Shown: piece after piece, positions 8,284-16,073 of the stretch
How the letters are laid out: the number at the start of each line of letters is the position of its first letter
Numbering within the stretch: position 1 is the stretch's first letter
Assembly (NCBI GenBank): GCA_023384415.1
Contig: JAHDWJ010000011.1
Coordinates: 1 to 64,000 of the forward strand
Direction of reading: 5' to 3'
Origin: Anaerolineae bacterium
GTDB taxonomy: Bacteria > Chloroflexota > Anaerolineae > Promineifilales > Promineifilaceae
Length of the DNA stretch: 64,000 bases
The notes under the pieces: model-generated
The model's input: the letters and a program-made list of their open reading frames with translations, nothing else
What the model was told of the DNA's origin: nothing
Databases searched by the model: none
Position numbers and translations under genes: made by a program

Positions 8284-8312
8284 TTGACTTTATATAGACC
8301 AGTCGCTATAAT
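8284..8312 (+). promoter_or_regulatory. Sigma-70-type promoter of the tetR operon
   Basis: TTGACT (8284-8289), a 17-base spacer and a perfect TATAAT (8307-8312), with the regulator's start codon about 39 bases downstream. Confidence 0.75.
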
Positions 8313-8319
8313 ATATCAA
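8291..8319 (-). promoter_or_regulatory. Sigma-70-type promoter of the NmrA-like reductase
   Basis: On the minus strand TTGATA (8319-8314), a 17-base spacer and TATATA (8296-8291). It overlaps the plus-strand promoter almost completely, so one bound repressor could block both. Confidence 0.65.
8293..8310. promoter_or_regulatory. Probable TetR-family operator between the divergent promoters
   Basis: TATAGACCAGTCGCTATA is an imperfect dyad in the spacer shared by the two promoters. From memory it resembles operators bound by LmrA/YxaF-type TetR repressors (TAGACC-rich boxes), and the adjacent regulator is of that type. Confidence 0.6.
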
Positions 8320-8350
8320 ATATTGTAACCTTGAAAAGAGGATGAATGTC

Positions 8351-8899
8351 ATGAATCCGGCAAAGCAACAAATTCTGACAGCGGCCGCGCACCTTTTTGA
8401 AAAACAAGGCTACCACGCCACCGGCCTGAATGAGATCATCCATGAGAGCAACACCCCGAAAGGGTCGCTCTACTACTACTTTCCTGAAGGCAAAGAGCAG
8501 ATTGGGGCCGAAACTGCTCTCTGGTCAGCCGCACAAATGGTAGAACGCATCCGCTTTGGCCTATCACAGGCAGAAAATCCGGCCGAGGCGGTACGTTTGC
8601 TCACCCTGGGCATCGCCGACGCGGTGGAACAATCCGGGTTTGCCAGCGGTGGTCCGCTGATGATGCTGGCAGCCGAAAGCGCGGTCAGCAGCAAACGGGT
8701 AAATCTCGCTTGCCGCGAAGCGTATGGGCAGATGCAGGCAGCTTTTGCGGAAAAATTAGAGGGGAATCATGATCTGGCCCAATTTGTCCTCGCCACCCTG
8801 GAAGGGGCGATTTTACTCAGTCGGGTGCAGCACAGCGGCGACCCCCTGCGGCACACCGCAGAGCAACTTCATTGGCTCATACATGGGAGATTGTCATGA
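8351..8899 (+). CDS. TetR-family regulator, LmrA/YxaF-like
   Basis: A 182-aa repressor. The N-terminal helix-turn-helix covers about residues 5-50, with the recognition region TGLNEIIHESNTPKGSLYYYF; the PKGSLYYYFPEGKEQ signature is typical of LmrA/YxaF members. I choose ATG 8351 because GAGG (8338-8341) abuts the earlier in-frame ATG at 8342 but is well spaced for 8351. Its stop overlaps the next start (ATGA). It probably represses its own operon and the divergent reductase through the dyad in between; the inducer is unknown. Confidence 0.85.
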   Translation: MNPAKQQILTAAAHLFEKQGYHATGLNEIIHESNTPKGSLYYYFPEGKEQIGAETALWSAAQMVERIRFGLSQAENPAEAVRLLTLGIADAVEQSGFASGGPLMMLAAESAVSSKRVNLACREAYGQMQAAFAEKLEGNHDLAQFVLATLEGAILLSRVQHSGDPLRHTAEQLHWLIHGRLS

Positions 8900-9537
8900 A
8901 AATCACTGTTTATCACGATACGGTTTGCCCGTTTTGCCGCCTTGGCCAGCACAATTTACACCTGGCGCGGCCGCAGTGGGACGGCGAACCGTTACAAATA
9001 GAATACCGGGCCTTTTTCCTCAACCCGGCCATCCCTCCCGAAGGGTATGATTTTATCCCGTACATGCAGGCCAAATTTAACGGCCGCATCAGCCTGGAGC
9101 AGGCTCTGGATGGGCCACGCCGGATGGGTGAAGCGGTGGGGTTACGGTTTAACATGGACAAAATCAGCAAAGCCCCCAACTCCACCCTCTCCCACTGCCT
9201 TATCGCCCTGGCCCCAGAAACCATTCGGGAAGCGATCATCAAGGACGTTTATGCTGCCTATTTTGAGCATGGGCAGGATATTGGTGACATGGAAGTACTG
9301 CTCCAACTTGGGCAAAAACATGGGCTAGACAGGGAGAAGCTGCGGGTAGAGTTAGAGGGGGAAACGGCGCGGCCGCAGGTTGAGGCCGAAGCTGAACAGG
9401 CCCATCAACTAGGGATTAGTGGGGTGCCGTTTTTTATCATCAATGACCAATACGCCTTTAGCGGGGCACAACCGCCAGAGGTCATCTTAAACATCTTGCG
9501 CCAGGTAGCGGCGCAAGAGCAGGGAGAGCTGCTATGA
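8896..9537 (+). CDS. DsbA-family oxidoreductase, FrnE-like
   Basis: A 213-aa cytoplasmic thioredoxin-fold protein of the FrnE/2-hydroxychromene-isomerase-like group. The N-terminus carries a CPFC active site in DTVCPFCRLGQHNL (residues 9-22), and the cis-Pro loop is GISGVPFFIINDQYAFSGAQ near 175. There is no signal peptide, so it acts inside the cell, probably in thiol-disulfide exchange or glutathione-type chemistry. It overlaps the regulator before it and the reductase after it by four bases each, a tightly coupled three-gene operon. Confidence 0.85.
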   Translation: MKITVYHDTVCPFCRLGQHNLHLARPQWDGEPLQIEYRAFFLNPAIPPEGYDFIPYMQAKFNGRISLEQALDGPRRMGEAVGLRFNMDKISKAPNSTLSHCLIALAPETIREAIIKDVYAAYFEHGQDIGDMEVLLQLGQKHGLDREKLRVELEGETARPQVEAEAEQAHQLGISGVPFFIINDQYAFSGAQPPEVILNILRQVAAQEQGELL

Positions 9538-10163
9538 AACTCATTATTTTTGGGGCCTCCGGGGGCACCGGCCTGGAAATTGTCAAACAAGCCCTGAAAG
9601 CCGGGCACATCGTCACCGCCTTTGTCCGGAATCCAGCTAAACTACCTCTTAACCATGCCAACCTAACCATTAAACAAGGCGACGTGCTGGATGCTGAGGC
9701 TGTAGAAAAAGGCATTGCCGGGCAGGAAGCAGTTATCAGCGCGTTAGGGCCAACCCGACCACCAGTACCAGGCACGATGGAAACTGCCGCCAGAAATATT
9801 GTTGCGGCCATGCAAAAGCATGGGGTACGCCGCCTCATTTCCACCACTGGTGCAGGGGTACGTCACCCCCAAGACCAACCCAAATTGGTTGACCACCTGA
9901 TGAAAGGGCTGTTGACCCTGTTGGCGGGCACTGTTCTGCGAGATTCGGCGGCCAATGTTGCCGTTATTCAGGCCAGCGACCTGGATTGGACCATTGTCCG
10001 TTATCCCCGCCTCACCAATGGGCCACATCTGGGAAAATACCGCGTGGGGTATGTGGGCAAAAATTCTGGCAGCCAGCTTTCGCGGGCCGATGGGGCCGAT
10101 TTTGTGCTGCAAGAGTTGGATAAAGGGGAGTATATTCGGCAAATGCCGATGGTTAGTTATTGA
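9534..10163 (+). CDS. NAD(P)-binding SDR-a5-like reductase
   Basis: A 209-aa atypical short-chain reductase resembling flavin/biliverdin-IXbeta reductase-like proteins. The N-terminus KLIIFGASGGTGLEIVKQAL gives a GXXGXXG dinucleotide site, and VISALGPTRP plus DWTIVRYPRLTNGP match the family. It is the last gene of the TetR operon (ATGA overlap with the FrnE-like gene). Together with the divergent NmrA-like protein it gives the locus two NAD(P)H reductases, consistent with quinone or electrophile detoxification; the substrate is not inferable. Confidence 0.83.
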   Translation: MKLIIFGASGGTGLEIVKQALKAGHIVTAFVRNPAKLPLNHANLTIKQGDVLDAEAVEKGIAGQEAVISALGPTRPPVPGTMETAARNIVAAMQKHGVRRLISTTGAGVRHPQDQPKLVDHLMKGLLTLLAGTVLRDSAANVAVIQASDLDWTIVRYPRLTNGPHLGKYRVGYVGKNSGSQLSRADGADFVLQELDKGEYIRQMPMVSY

Positions 10164-10186
10164 GGATGCCTGGGATATGGCATCTT

Positions 10187-10281
10187 ACTGGACTGGGGCA
10201 AAAATTGATGTCACCAGTGGTAACAACTAATACACCAATACACCAATAACCAGCAGGCAGAGCAAAAAACGCCAGACTCCC
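10187..10281. repeat. Family-A inverted-repeat element, copy 2
   Basis: Runs from ACTGGACTGGGGCA to CGCCAGACTCCCG with the interior AAAATTGATGTCACCAGTGGTAA. It fills the gap between the converging reductase and membrane-protein genes and contains a small internal duplication of ACACCAAT. Confidence 0.8.
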
Positions 10282-10286
10282 GCACC

Positions 10287-10778
10287 TCATTTCCCTGCCC
10301 AGCGGATGAATTGGCTCAGGGCGATGATGGCTAACAGGGCGAACCCCAAAATCAGGCCAAAACGGAGTTGTAAAGAGAGCAGCAGGGGTAGCGAAGCCAA
10401 TAAAAGGGCCAAAACCAGCAGTCGGGCCAGTTGGCGGATATGGGCCTGCCAAAACAAGGGGATATCTTCTTCACGAACAAACTGCCAGCGGTGGAGAACG
10501 CTGTCTAAATCCCAGGCGACGAGGGCCGCTATGACTCCCGATACCAGCCAGCCAACGCTCACTCCCACCGCAGTCCCATAAACGGCCCCCAGGCAAAAGA
10601 GGAGCAGCCCGGCCGCGGCCGCAGACCGCCCCCGCTGTTTCCCCCACACCCAGCCAATCCCCATCAGGGCAAACAGCCCGGCCAACTGCCAAACCTCAGC
10701 CAATAGGCTCCCACTGGCCAATAACAGCACCGCGGCCGCTAAAGAGAGATAAAAAGTTGTCCAGATTGGTTTCATCAT
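10287..10778 (-). CDS. Small integral membrane protein of unknown function
   Basis: About 163 aa with five predicted hydrophobic segments: two near the N-terminus, two around a KQRGRSAAAA loop, and two after a soluble stretch (LDSVLHRWQFVREEDIPLFWQAHIRQL). I do not recognise a family. It is the last gene of a minus-strand run headed by M23, DUF4129 and MoxR genes, so it probably belongs to that envelope cluster. An earlier start at 10805 would translate part of a degenerate tandem string (10795-10842), so the ATG pair at 10778/10775 is preferred. Confidence 0.65.
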   Translation of the reverse strand: MMKPIWTTFYLSLAAAVLLLASGSLLAEVWQLAGLFALMGIGWVWGKQRGRSAAAAGLLLFCLGAVYGTAVGVSVGWLVSGVIAALVAWDLDSVLHRWQFVREEDIPLFWQAHIRQLARLLVLALLLASLPLLLSLQLRFGLILGFALLAIIALSQFIRWAGK

Positions 10779-10838
10779 TGGCTGCTGACCGCTAGCGGCT
10801 GGCAAATTGCCTACGGCTAACTGCTAACTGGCAACTGC

Positions 10839-12146
10839 TCACAACCGCGCCCCCCGGAGCAAACGGGGCGGCGGGCTGTGCCCTAAGACGGAATGGATTA
10901 ACTCCCCTAACTCCTGCTGCACAGGCCAGTTGATGACCGTGATCCCCCCTTGCTCAAGCTGACTCAACAACAACCGTCGCTCCAAATGGGCCAACCGAAC
11001 GGCATCCTCTAAATAAGGGTGAGGGGGGATTCCATCTTGCTCAAAGGCAATCGGGTCTGGGGAGATGAGCAGGACTGTGTATCCATGTGCCCGCAGGAGA
11101 AAAATCATTTCCTCATCCTCAGATACCAGAGGGCTGATGAAGATGAGTTGGGAGCGGGCGGGAAAGAGGCGGGTGGGCAAATAGTTCAAATTTTCAAAAG
11201 CGAAATATTGGGTAGGGCGCGCTTTAGCCAGGGTCAGCAAAATCCGCTCCCGCTGAATCTTACCGTAACCAGGCGTCACCCAATCAATTCCCTGGCCGTA
11301 GAGCATCAAGCCAACTCGGTGCCCATCTTGAAGCAGGCGATCCGCTACCGCGGCCGCGGCCGGCACCATATATTCCAGCAGCGATCTCCCTCTTAGGGCT
11401 AAAGCACTTTGCCGCCGCATATCCAGAATAATGCCTACATCGGCCAGACGTTCCTGCTCAAACTCCGTTGAGATAGGCAAATCCATATATCTGGCTGTGG
11501 CCCGCCAATTAATACGGCGCAAAGGATCTCCGGGCTGGTACGGCCGCACCCCAAAAAAATCTACCCCGGTACCACTTTGCCGGGAAGGGATGGGGCCGGC
11601 AAAACCAATTGTCCGGGCCGGGCGAATAGGCAAGGAGCGGATAGGGGTATAAGCTGGCATGACCGTCACTTCCGTTTGCGCGTCGGTCGTCATCACCTGG
11701 CGAAAGAGGCCGAATGTCTCCCCAGCCCACATTTGCAGTGGGGTAAAGGCATAGACCCCCCGCCCCCCTTTTACCTGATACTCCCAGGTGTGGGTGCCTC
11801 CAGGGGGTAGGAAAAGCAGCCGGGTTGTCTCCCCCTCAATAAGGTGTAACTCAGGAGGAAGCGAATCATGGATCCACAACTCTTTGACCGCTTCTCCCTC
11901 ATTGATGAGGGTCAGGGTCAGGGTGATTTGATCGCCCACCTGAACCTGGGAGTCGTTTAATTCACGCCGGATGTGCCAGCGGGGGTTTTCTGGGGTGTTG
12001 TTCAGGGCCAGACCGATGTAAACGAGCAAGGGGATGGCTAAACTGATAATCTGCGGCCGCTGCGCTGCCAACCCTACCACAATCATCCCCAGGGCCAGGG
12101 CTAACAGAAACACCATGCGATTTGTCCCAACGATTTTTTCGCCCAT
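10839..12146 (-). CDS. DUF58 family membrane protein
   Basis: A 435-aa protein with two close N-terminal membrane helices (residues about 10-50), a beta-rich region (LTLTLINEGEAVKELWIHDSLPPEL near 95-120), and the DUF58 core YQPGDPLRRINWRATARYMDLPI near 202, followed by a vWA-like segment starting at VGIILDMRR. DUF58 proteins are regularly encoded next to MoxR ATPases, as here, and are thought to be their client or partner in envelope or complex assembly. It follows the MoxR gene by 35 bases. A second DUF58 protein is at 57493. Confidence 0.88.
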   Translation of the reverse strand: MGEKIVGTNRMVFLLALALGMIVVGLAAQRPQIISLAIPLLVYIGLALNNTPENPRWHIRRELNDSQVQVGDQITLTLTLINEGEAVKELWIHDSLPPELHLIEGETTRLLFLPPGGTHTWEYQVKGGRGVYAFTPLQMWAGETFGLFRQVMTTDAQTEVTVMPAYTPIRSLPIRPARTIGFAGPIPSRQSGTGVDFFGVRPYQPGDPLRRINWRATARYMDLPISTEFEQERLADVGIILDMRRQSALALRGRSLLEYMVPAAAAVADRLLQDGHRVGLMLYGQGIDWVTPGYGKIQRERILLTLAKARPTQYFAFENLNYLPTRLFPARSQLIFISPLVSEDEEMIFLLRAHGYTVLLISPDPIAFEQDGIPPHPYLEDAVRLAHLERRLLLSQLEQGGITVINWPVQQELGELIHSVLGHSPPPRLLRGARL

Positions 12147-12181
12147 ATTTTGATCGCCGACCGCCGACTGCTCACTGATTA

Positions 12182-13141
12182 CTATTTACTCACCGGCACC
12201 GGCACTGTTTTTAACACCTGAGCCAATACTGTTTCCGTTGTTCCCCGGCGCATCCATAGTTCCGGGTTCAGGATGAGACGATGGGCCAGGGCCGGGTGAA
12301 TGAACTGCTTGACATCATCAGGCAGCACATACTCTCGTCCCTGGAGGGCGGCCCAGGCCCGGCACAGTTTGAGCAAAGCCAATGAGCCGCGGGGGCTGGA
12401 GCCAACCAATACCTGGGGCTGCTGCCGGGTCGCGGCCGCGAGCGAAACCATATACCGGGCAATATCTTCATCCAGGTAAACCTGCTCCACAATCTGCCGC
12501 ATCGCCAGCAGCTCATCCGCTGAAGTTACCACAGCTAAATCCACCTCATCCGTGCCTCGCTGTCGCCGCCGCATGACAATATCTAGCTCATCGGCAGCCG
12601 ATGGGTAGCCAACAGACAGCTTCATCATAAACCGGTCTAGCTGCGCTTCTGGCAAGGGGAAAGTCCCTTCATATTCAATCGGGTTCTGGGTGGCAATGAC
12701 CAGAAACGGCTCCGGCAGCCGCCGGGTCTCCCCTTCTAAAGTCACCTGGTACTCCTGCATCGCTTCTAACAAAGCAGACTGAGTTTTAGGTGAAGCCCGG
12801 TTGATCTCATCCGCCAGAATGATATTGGCAAAAATAGGCCCCTGGCGCAGCACAAACTGGTTGCTGTTGCGGTCATACACATACCCCCCGGTAATATCGC
12901 CGGGCAATAGGTCAGGGGTAAATTGGATACGGCGAAAAGATAGCCCTAAAACAGCCGCAAAGCTCCGGGCAATCAATGTTTTAGCCAGGCCAGGGTAATC
13001 TTCTAACAGGACATGCCCCCCAGAAGAGAGAATGGCGGTGAGAAGTTGGGTGAGCAGCGGCCGCTTGCCGATCACCACCCGCTCCACCTCATTCAGAATA
13101 CGTTCCCCCCAGGCAGCTACAGATTGAACGTCAATGGACAT
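12182..13141 (-). CDS. MoxR-family AAA+ ATPase
   Basis: A 319-aa AAA+ ATPase of the MoxR/RavA group, chaperone-like enzymes that assemble or activate complexes. The Walker A region is GHVLLEDYPGLAKT (near residues 43-56), Walker B/sensor is IILADEINRASPKTQSALLEAMQE (split here: ILADEINRAS), and sensor 1 is VIATQNPIEYEGTFPLPEAQLDRF. The Walker A reads GLAKT rather than GVGKT, as in many MoxR subfamilies. GAGGAGTTGTT precedes the ATG. With DUF58 and DUF4129 genes on both sides it forms the usual MoxR envelope cassette. Confidence 0.93.
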   Translation of the reverse strand: MSIDVQSVAAWGERILNEVERVVIGKRPLLTQLLTAILSSGGHVLLEDYPGLAKTLIARSFAAVLGLSFRRIQFTPDLLPGDITGGYVYDRNSNQFVLRQGPIFANIILADEINRASPKTQSALLEAMQEYQVTLEGETRRLPEPFLVIATQNPIEYEGTFPLPEAQLDRFMMKLSVGYPSAADELDIVMRRRQRGTDEVDLAVVTSADELLAMRQIVEQVYLDEDIARYMVSLAAATRQQPQVLVGSSPRGSLALLKLCRAWAALQGREYVLPDDVKQFIHPALAHRLILNPELWMRRGTTETVLAQVLKTVPVPVSK

Positions 13142-13238
13142 AACAACTCCTCAAAAAGTAAGGATGAATGATGAATGAGGAGGTATGAAAGAAGTCATAG
13201 CACAGGGTTGCCATTCATATAAATCGGCAAAAGATCGC

Positions 13239-13838
13239 TTATGAATTCTCCTTCGCTCCGCCATGGTTTATAGACAAATATTGTTCTAAAAAAGCGATGA
13301 CCTGCTTTACCTGGGCGTGGGTGGTAACGCGAGCCAATTTGCCAGAGCTTTGACTGGTGCGGGCCTGTAATGTCTGGCGGATTTCTGGCGGTATCTCTAA
13401 AGACCCCCGGCGCAGTTCCCGCCAGACATCTGCGACCGGTCTTTGCTCATTCTGGCTGATAATGTGGACTAGCAAGCTGCTAATGCGACGCATGAGCAAG
13501 GGGCCAACATACCCAGGCCGGGCATCAAATTGGAACCAATCTAACCAGGCGGCAATACGGCCGGGGGTTTCTTCGGCTTTGGCTGTAGGGCCAGCATCAT
13601 CCCCTCGTTTTAGCAATATCAGGATGAGGCGCAAACCGGCCACCAGGATCAATAAATCCCACCAATCTTTTTGCGAAGCGGTGCCCAAAAACCGCTGGAC
13701 AGCGTTAAACGGCCGCAGCAGGGGAATCACCAGATATTGTTGCAGGGGATCACGTAAAATGAAGGCCAAAATAACGGCTAGAGGTACAGCCGCCCAAACC
13801 AGATAATAGACCCATCGCGGAAACCTGTTTTTACTCAC
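13239..13838 (-). CDS. Membrane-anchored protein of the MoxR cluster, function unknown
   Basis: A 199-aa protein starting at GTG with AAAGGTAAGAA upstream. Two hydrophobic segments (residues 10-28 and 58-76) are followed by a soluble C-terminal part with LLMRRISSLLVHIISQNEQRP and VWRELRRGSLEIPPEIRQTL. No family is recognised. It lies between the DUF4129 gene and moxR on the same strand, and such small membrane proteins are common in MoxR-DUF58-DUF4129 loci. Confidence 0.7.
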   Translation of the reverse strand: MSKNRFPRWVYYLVWAAVPLAVILAFILRDPLQQYLVIPLLRPFNAVQRFLGTASQKDWWDLLILVAGLRLILILLKRGDDAGPTAKAEETPGRIAAWLDWFQFDARPGYVGPLLMRRISSLLVHIISQNEQRPVADVWRELRRGSLEIPPEIRQTLQARTSQSSGKLARVTTHAQVKQVIAFLEQYLSINHGGAKENS

Positions 13839-13856
13839 TTCTTACCTTTGGTTTAC

Positions 13857-13945
13857 CTGGAAAAAAGTCGCGCAAAGACGCAGAGGCGTGGAGTGAACCC
13901 AAGAAAATTTATGCCCATTGGTGAAATTCGTGGCTATCCTGGCTG
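13857..13945. repeat. Family-F-like degenerate element, copy 2
   Basis: GGAAAAAAGTCGCGCAAAGACGCAGAGG .. GGTGAAATTCGTGGCTATCC: same building blocks (AAAGACGCAGAGG, GAAATTCGTGG) as the elements at 5506 and 48120. It fills the gap between two genes of the envelope cluster. Non-coding. Confidence 0.6.
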
Positions 13946-13946
13946 A

Positions 13947-14903
13947 TTATCTTTGACACGCCTGGACAATCGCTTCCAGACTGGCAACGGCTTCGTTTTG
14001 CTGCTCTGGATTGGCTTGATGGGTTTGACCATAACGCACTTGTTCAAAAAGGTAGGTAAGCCGGTTGACGGGACCGGCCGGTAAACCAGTTTTTAACAGT
14101 TGGACAGCAAACTCATGGGGGGTGGTATGCTGCGGCCGCGCCATTCCTCGCGTCTCATACAACACCCGCCCCATCTCCATATAACAGCGCATCACCACAT
14201 CCGCCAGAGAGCCACCCTGTCGCAGCATCTCCAGAGCGGCTTCCGCCTCACGGGCCAGCTCTGGCAGTACCTCACCGGCCTCGTCCTGGCGAGATTGGGT
14301 TAGCCAGGCGATTCCCCCAATCAGAGCCAACAGTCCGGTTAATACAACCAACACTGTCAACAAAAAGGTCAACCAGGGCAAACGGGGCATCTCAGGGGGA
14401 TCGATCACCATCGTTGTATCCCCCAAATCATCATTAGATTGACTTTCTTGGGGCTGTTCTGCGACCGGGGTTGAAGACGGCAGCCTTTCTCCTCGCAAAG
14501 CCGCCAACCGCTCGCCAGCATTGGTCATAATTAAGAGTTGCTCCACTCCCAATAAAATAAGTGGCAGCAGCAATACCAGCAGGATTAGTCCAGGTAGAAT
14601 CCGCGAGTATAAAGAGCGGGGCACCAAAATCAAGAAACCAAAAATAAACAATATAAGGGCTACCCATATATATCGGATCGGCATAAGGGGAGCAGCGTGG
14701 CCATCCAAGGGGGTACCAGTCTGAAAGACCATCTGGGGTAAGGCGGCAACCACCAGGAGCAAAGCAGACAAACTCCCCCACAAATAAAGCTGCATCCACT
14801 TTTTTTTGCGGTAACGAAATCCCGTTTGGGGGTGATCCCACTGCTGGCGCAAACGGCCTATCCGTCCCGTTTCCGCAGAGGGGTCTGGCGGGTTAGGGGG
14901 CAT
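13947..14903 (-). CDS. DUF4129 domain membrane protein
   Basis: About 318 aa. Hydrophobic segments near residues 37-55, 75-95 and 100-125, then a Pro-rich extracytoplasmic stretch, another helix (LPWLTFLLTVLVVLTGLLAL) and the C-terminal DUF4129 signature: LRQGGSLADVVMRCYMEM.., TPHEFAVQLL, VRYGQ. The domain is typically found in transglutaminase-like or MoxR-associated loci. ATG 14903 is chosen because GTTGAGGAAACGG sits right before it; the longer frame would start at TTG 14939 inside the previous gene. It still overlaps the M23 gene by 11 bases, implying translational coupling. Confidence 0.85.
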   Translation of the reverse strand: MPPNPPDPSAETGRIGRLRQQWDHPQTGFRYRKKKWMQLYLWGSLSALLLVVAALPQMVFQTGTPLDGHAAPLMPIRYIWVALILFIFGFLILVPRSLYSRILPGLILLVLLLPLILLGVEQLLIMTNAGERLAALRGERLPSSTPVAEQPQESQSNDDLGDTTMVIDPPEMPRLPWLTFLLTVLVVLTGLLALIGGIAWLTQSRQDEAGEVLPELAREAEAALEMLRQGGSLADVVMRCYMEMGRVLYETRGMARPQHTTPHEFAVQLLKTGLPAGPVNRLTYLFEQVRYGQTHQANPEQQNEAVASLEAIVQACQR

Positions 14904-15996
14904 CCGTTTCCTCAACTTGAATTTCGGGGAAGATGACAATTTCTACAAAGCTGGTCTGGTTGGGATAAACCCAAACCTCAGTTTTATATTTTTTGTCTCC
15001 CTGGGTCACAACGACCTCGTAATACCCGGCATACACATCATCAAAGGCGAAATTTTCTTGCCAATGATCGTCCGGATTAAGCGTTTCGGAAGCGTAGGTA
15101 GTGGTGGCGGCATAATTAGATGGGGCATCAATCCGGCGTAGGGTAATCGGGGCTTCGTAGGCTAAGGCCCCATTGGGAAAAACAACCCGGCCCGCCACGA
15201 CTCCTCGTTCCGGGAATGGGAGCAACCAGAGGGTCGGGTTACGGGTGTGGTTGTAGCTGTTTTGCCCTACACGCACCTCAAAATGGAGATGCGGGCCATC
15301 GGCCACCCCGGTTGCTCCGGAGAGGGCGATGATCTCTCGCGCTTTAACGGCCTGACCCACAGTGACATAGATTTGGGAGAGATGGCCATATAGGGAGTAG
15401 ACGTTTTGCCCGTTTAGCTGAAAACCGTGCTGGATGACGACGACGTTGCCGTAAAAGTTGGTTTCAGGGCCGATGAGGGTATCACTGTCGGGGCCAGCAA
15501 AGATGATAGTCCCCTCATTGGCGGCCAGGATTTCGGTGTTATAGGGGACATCAAATTCGACGCCATGATGCGGCCGCAATGTTCCCCCACGAGTGCTGCC
15601 ATAAGGGTAGATTTTGTTAGTCCATACAATCCCCCCTTCGGCTATGGGGCGGTAAAACCAGAAATGGTTGGTGGTGGGGGGCGGAGGGGGCGGGGGGGTA
15701 AAGGTAGGGCCAGGGGTAGCCGTTGGCAGCTCAACCACCGGTGTTACCGTTACCGGCCCTTCTGATACGTCTACGGGTTTGAATGAAGGTTGATTATGAA
15801 CTGGTTCAGGCAAAGAGTAACTGACTACCGGGGCGGCCAGGGTCAAGATGGGGGTGAGGGTGGGCGCGGCCGCAGCGGTTGCCGTCGTGCTGGTTGGGGT
15901 AAACGGGGGCATCAGAGCCGCCGTTGGGGCAGATTGCGGCTGGCAGGCAGTCAACAAAACAAGCCCCACAGCAGCAGCTAATAAGAATGTTCGCAT
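14893..15996 (-). CDS. M23-family peptidase lipoprotein
   Basis: A 367-aa exported protein with a lipoprotein signal (LLAAAVGLVLLTAC, Cys18), a Pro/Thr-rich linker (to about residue 120), then an M23 (LytM) domain: HHGVEFDV, IIFAG, YGHLSQIYVTVGQAV and the zinc/catalytic GPHLHFEVRVG. A C-terminal beta domain (about 270-360) resembles a carboxypeptidase-regulatory or Ig-like fold (YYEVVVTQGDKKY). M23 enzymes cut or bind peptidoglycan cross-links. It heads the minus-strand envelope cluster and ends overlapping the DUF4129 gene. Confidence 0.88.
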   Translation of the reverse strand: MRTFLLAAAVGLVLLTACQPQSAPTAALMPPFTPTSTTATAAAAPTLTPILTLAAPVVSYSLPEPVHNQPSFKPVDVSEGPVTVTPVVELPTATPGPTFTPPPPPPPTTNHFWFYRPIAEGGIVWTNKIYPYGSTRGGTLRPHHGVEFDVPYNTEILAANEGTIIFAGPDSDTLIGPETNFYGNVVVIQHGFQLNGQNVYSLYGHLSQIYVTVGQAVKAREIIALSGATGVADGPHLHFEVRVGQNSYNHTRNPTLWLLPFPERGVVAGRVVFPNGALAYEAPITLRRIDAPSNYAATTTYASETLNPDDHWQENFAFDDVYAGYYEVVVTQGDKKYKTEVWVYPNQTSFVEIVIFPEIQVEETDAP

Positions 15997-16001
15997 AAAA
16001 T

Positions 16002-16073
16002 TGCTGAATGGGTGAATTGTTAAATGGGTGAATGATTAACAATTCACCCATTCAACGATTCACCCATTAACCA
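16002..16073. repeat. Imperfect inverted tandem string (GAATGGGTGAATTG / CAATTCACCCATTC)
   Basis: Units of TGAATGGGTGAATTGTTAAA are followed by their inverse, AACAATTCACCCATTCAACG, giving a potential hairpin between the converging-spaced ends of the M23 and ftcD genes. It may act as a transcript end for ftcD, though it has no T tract. Confidence 0.65.
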
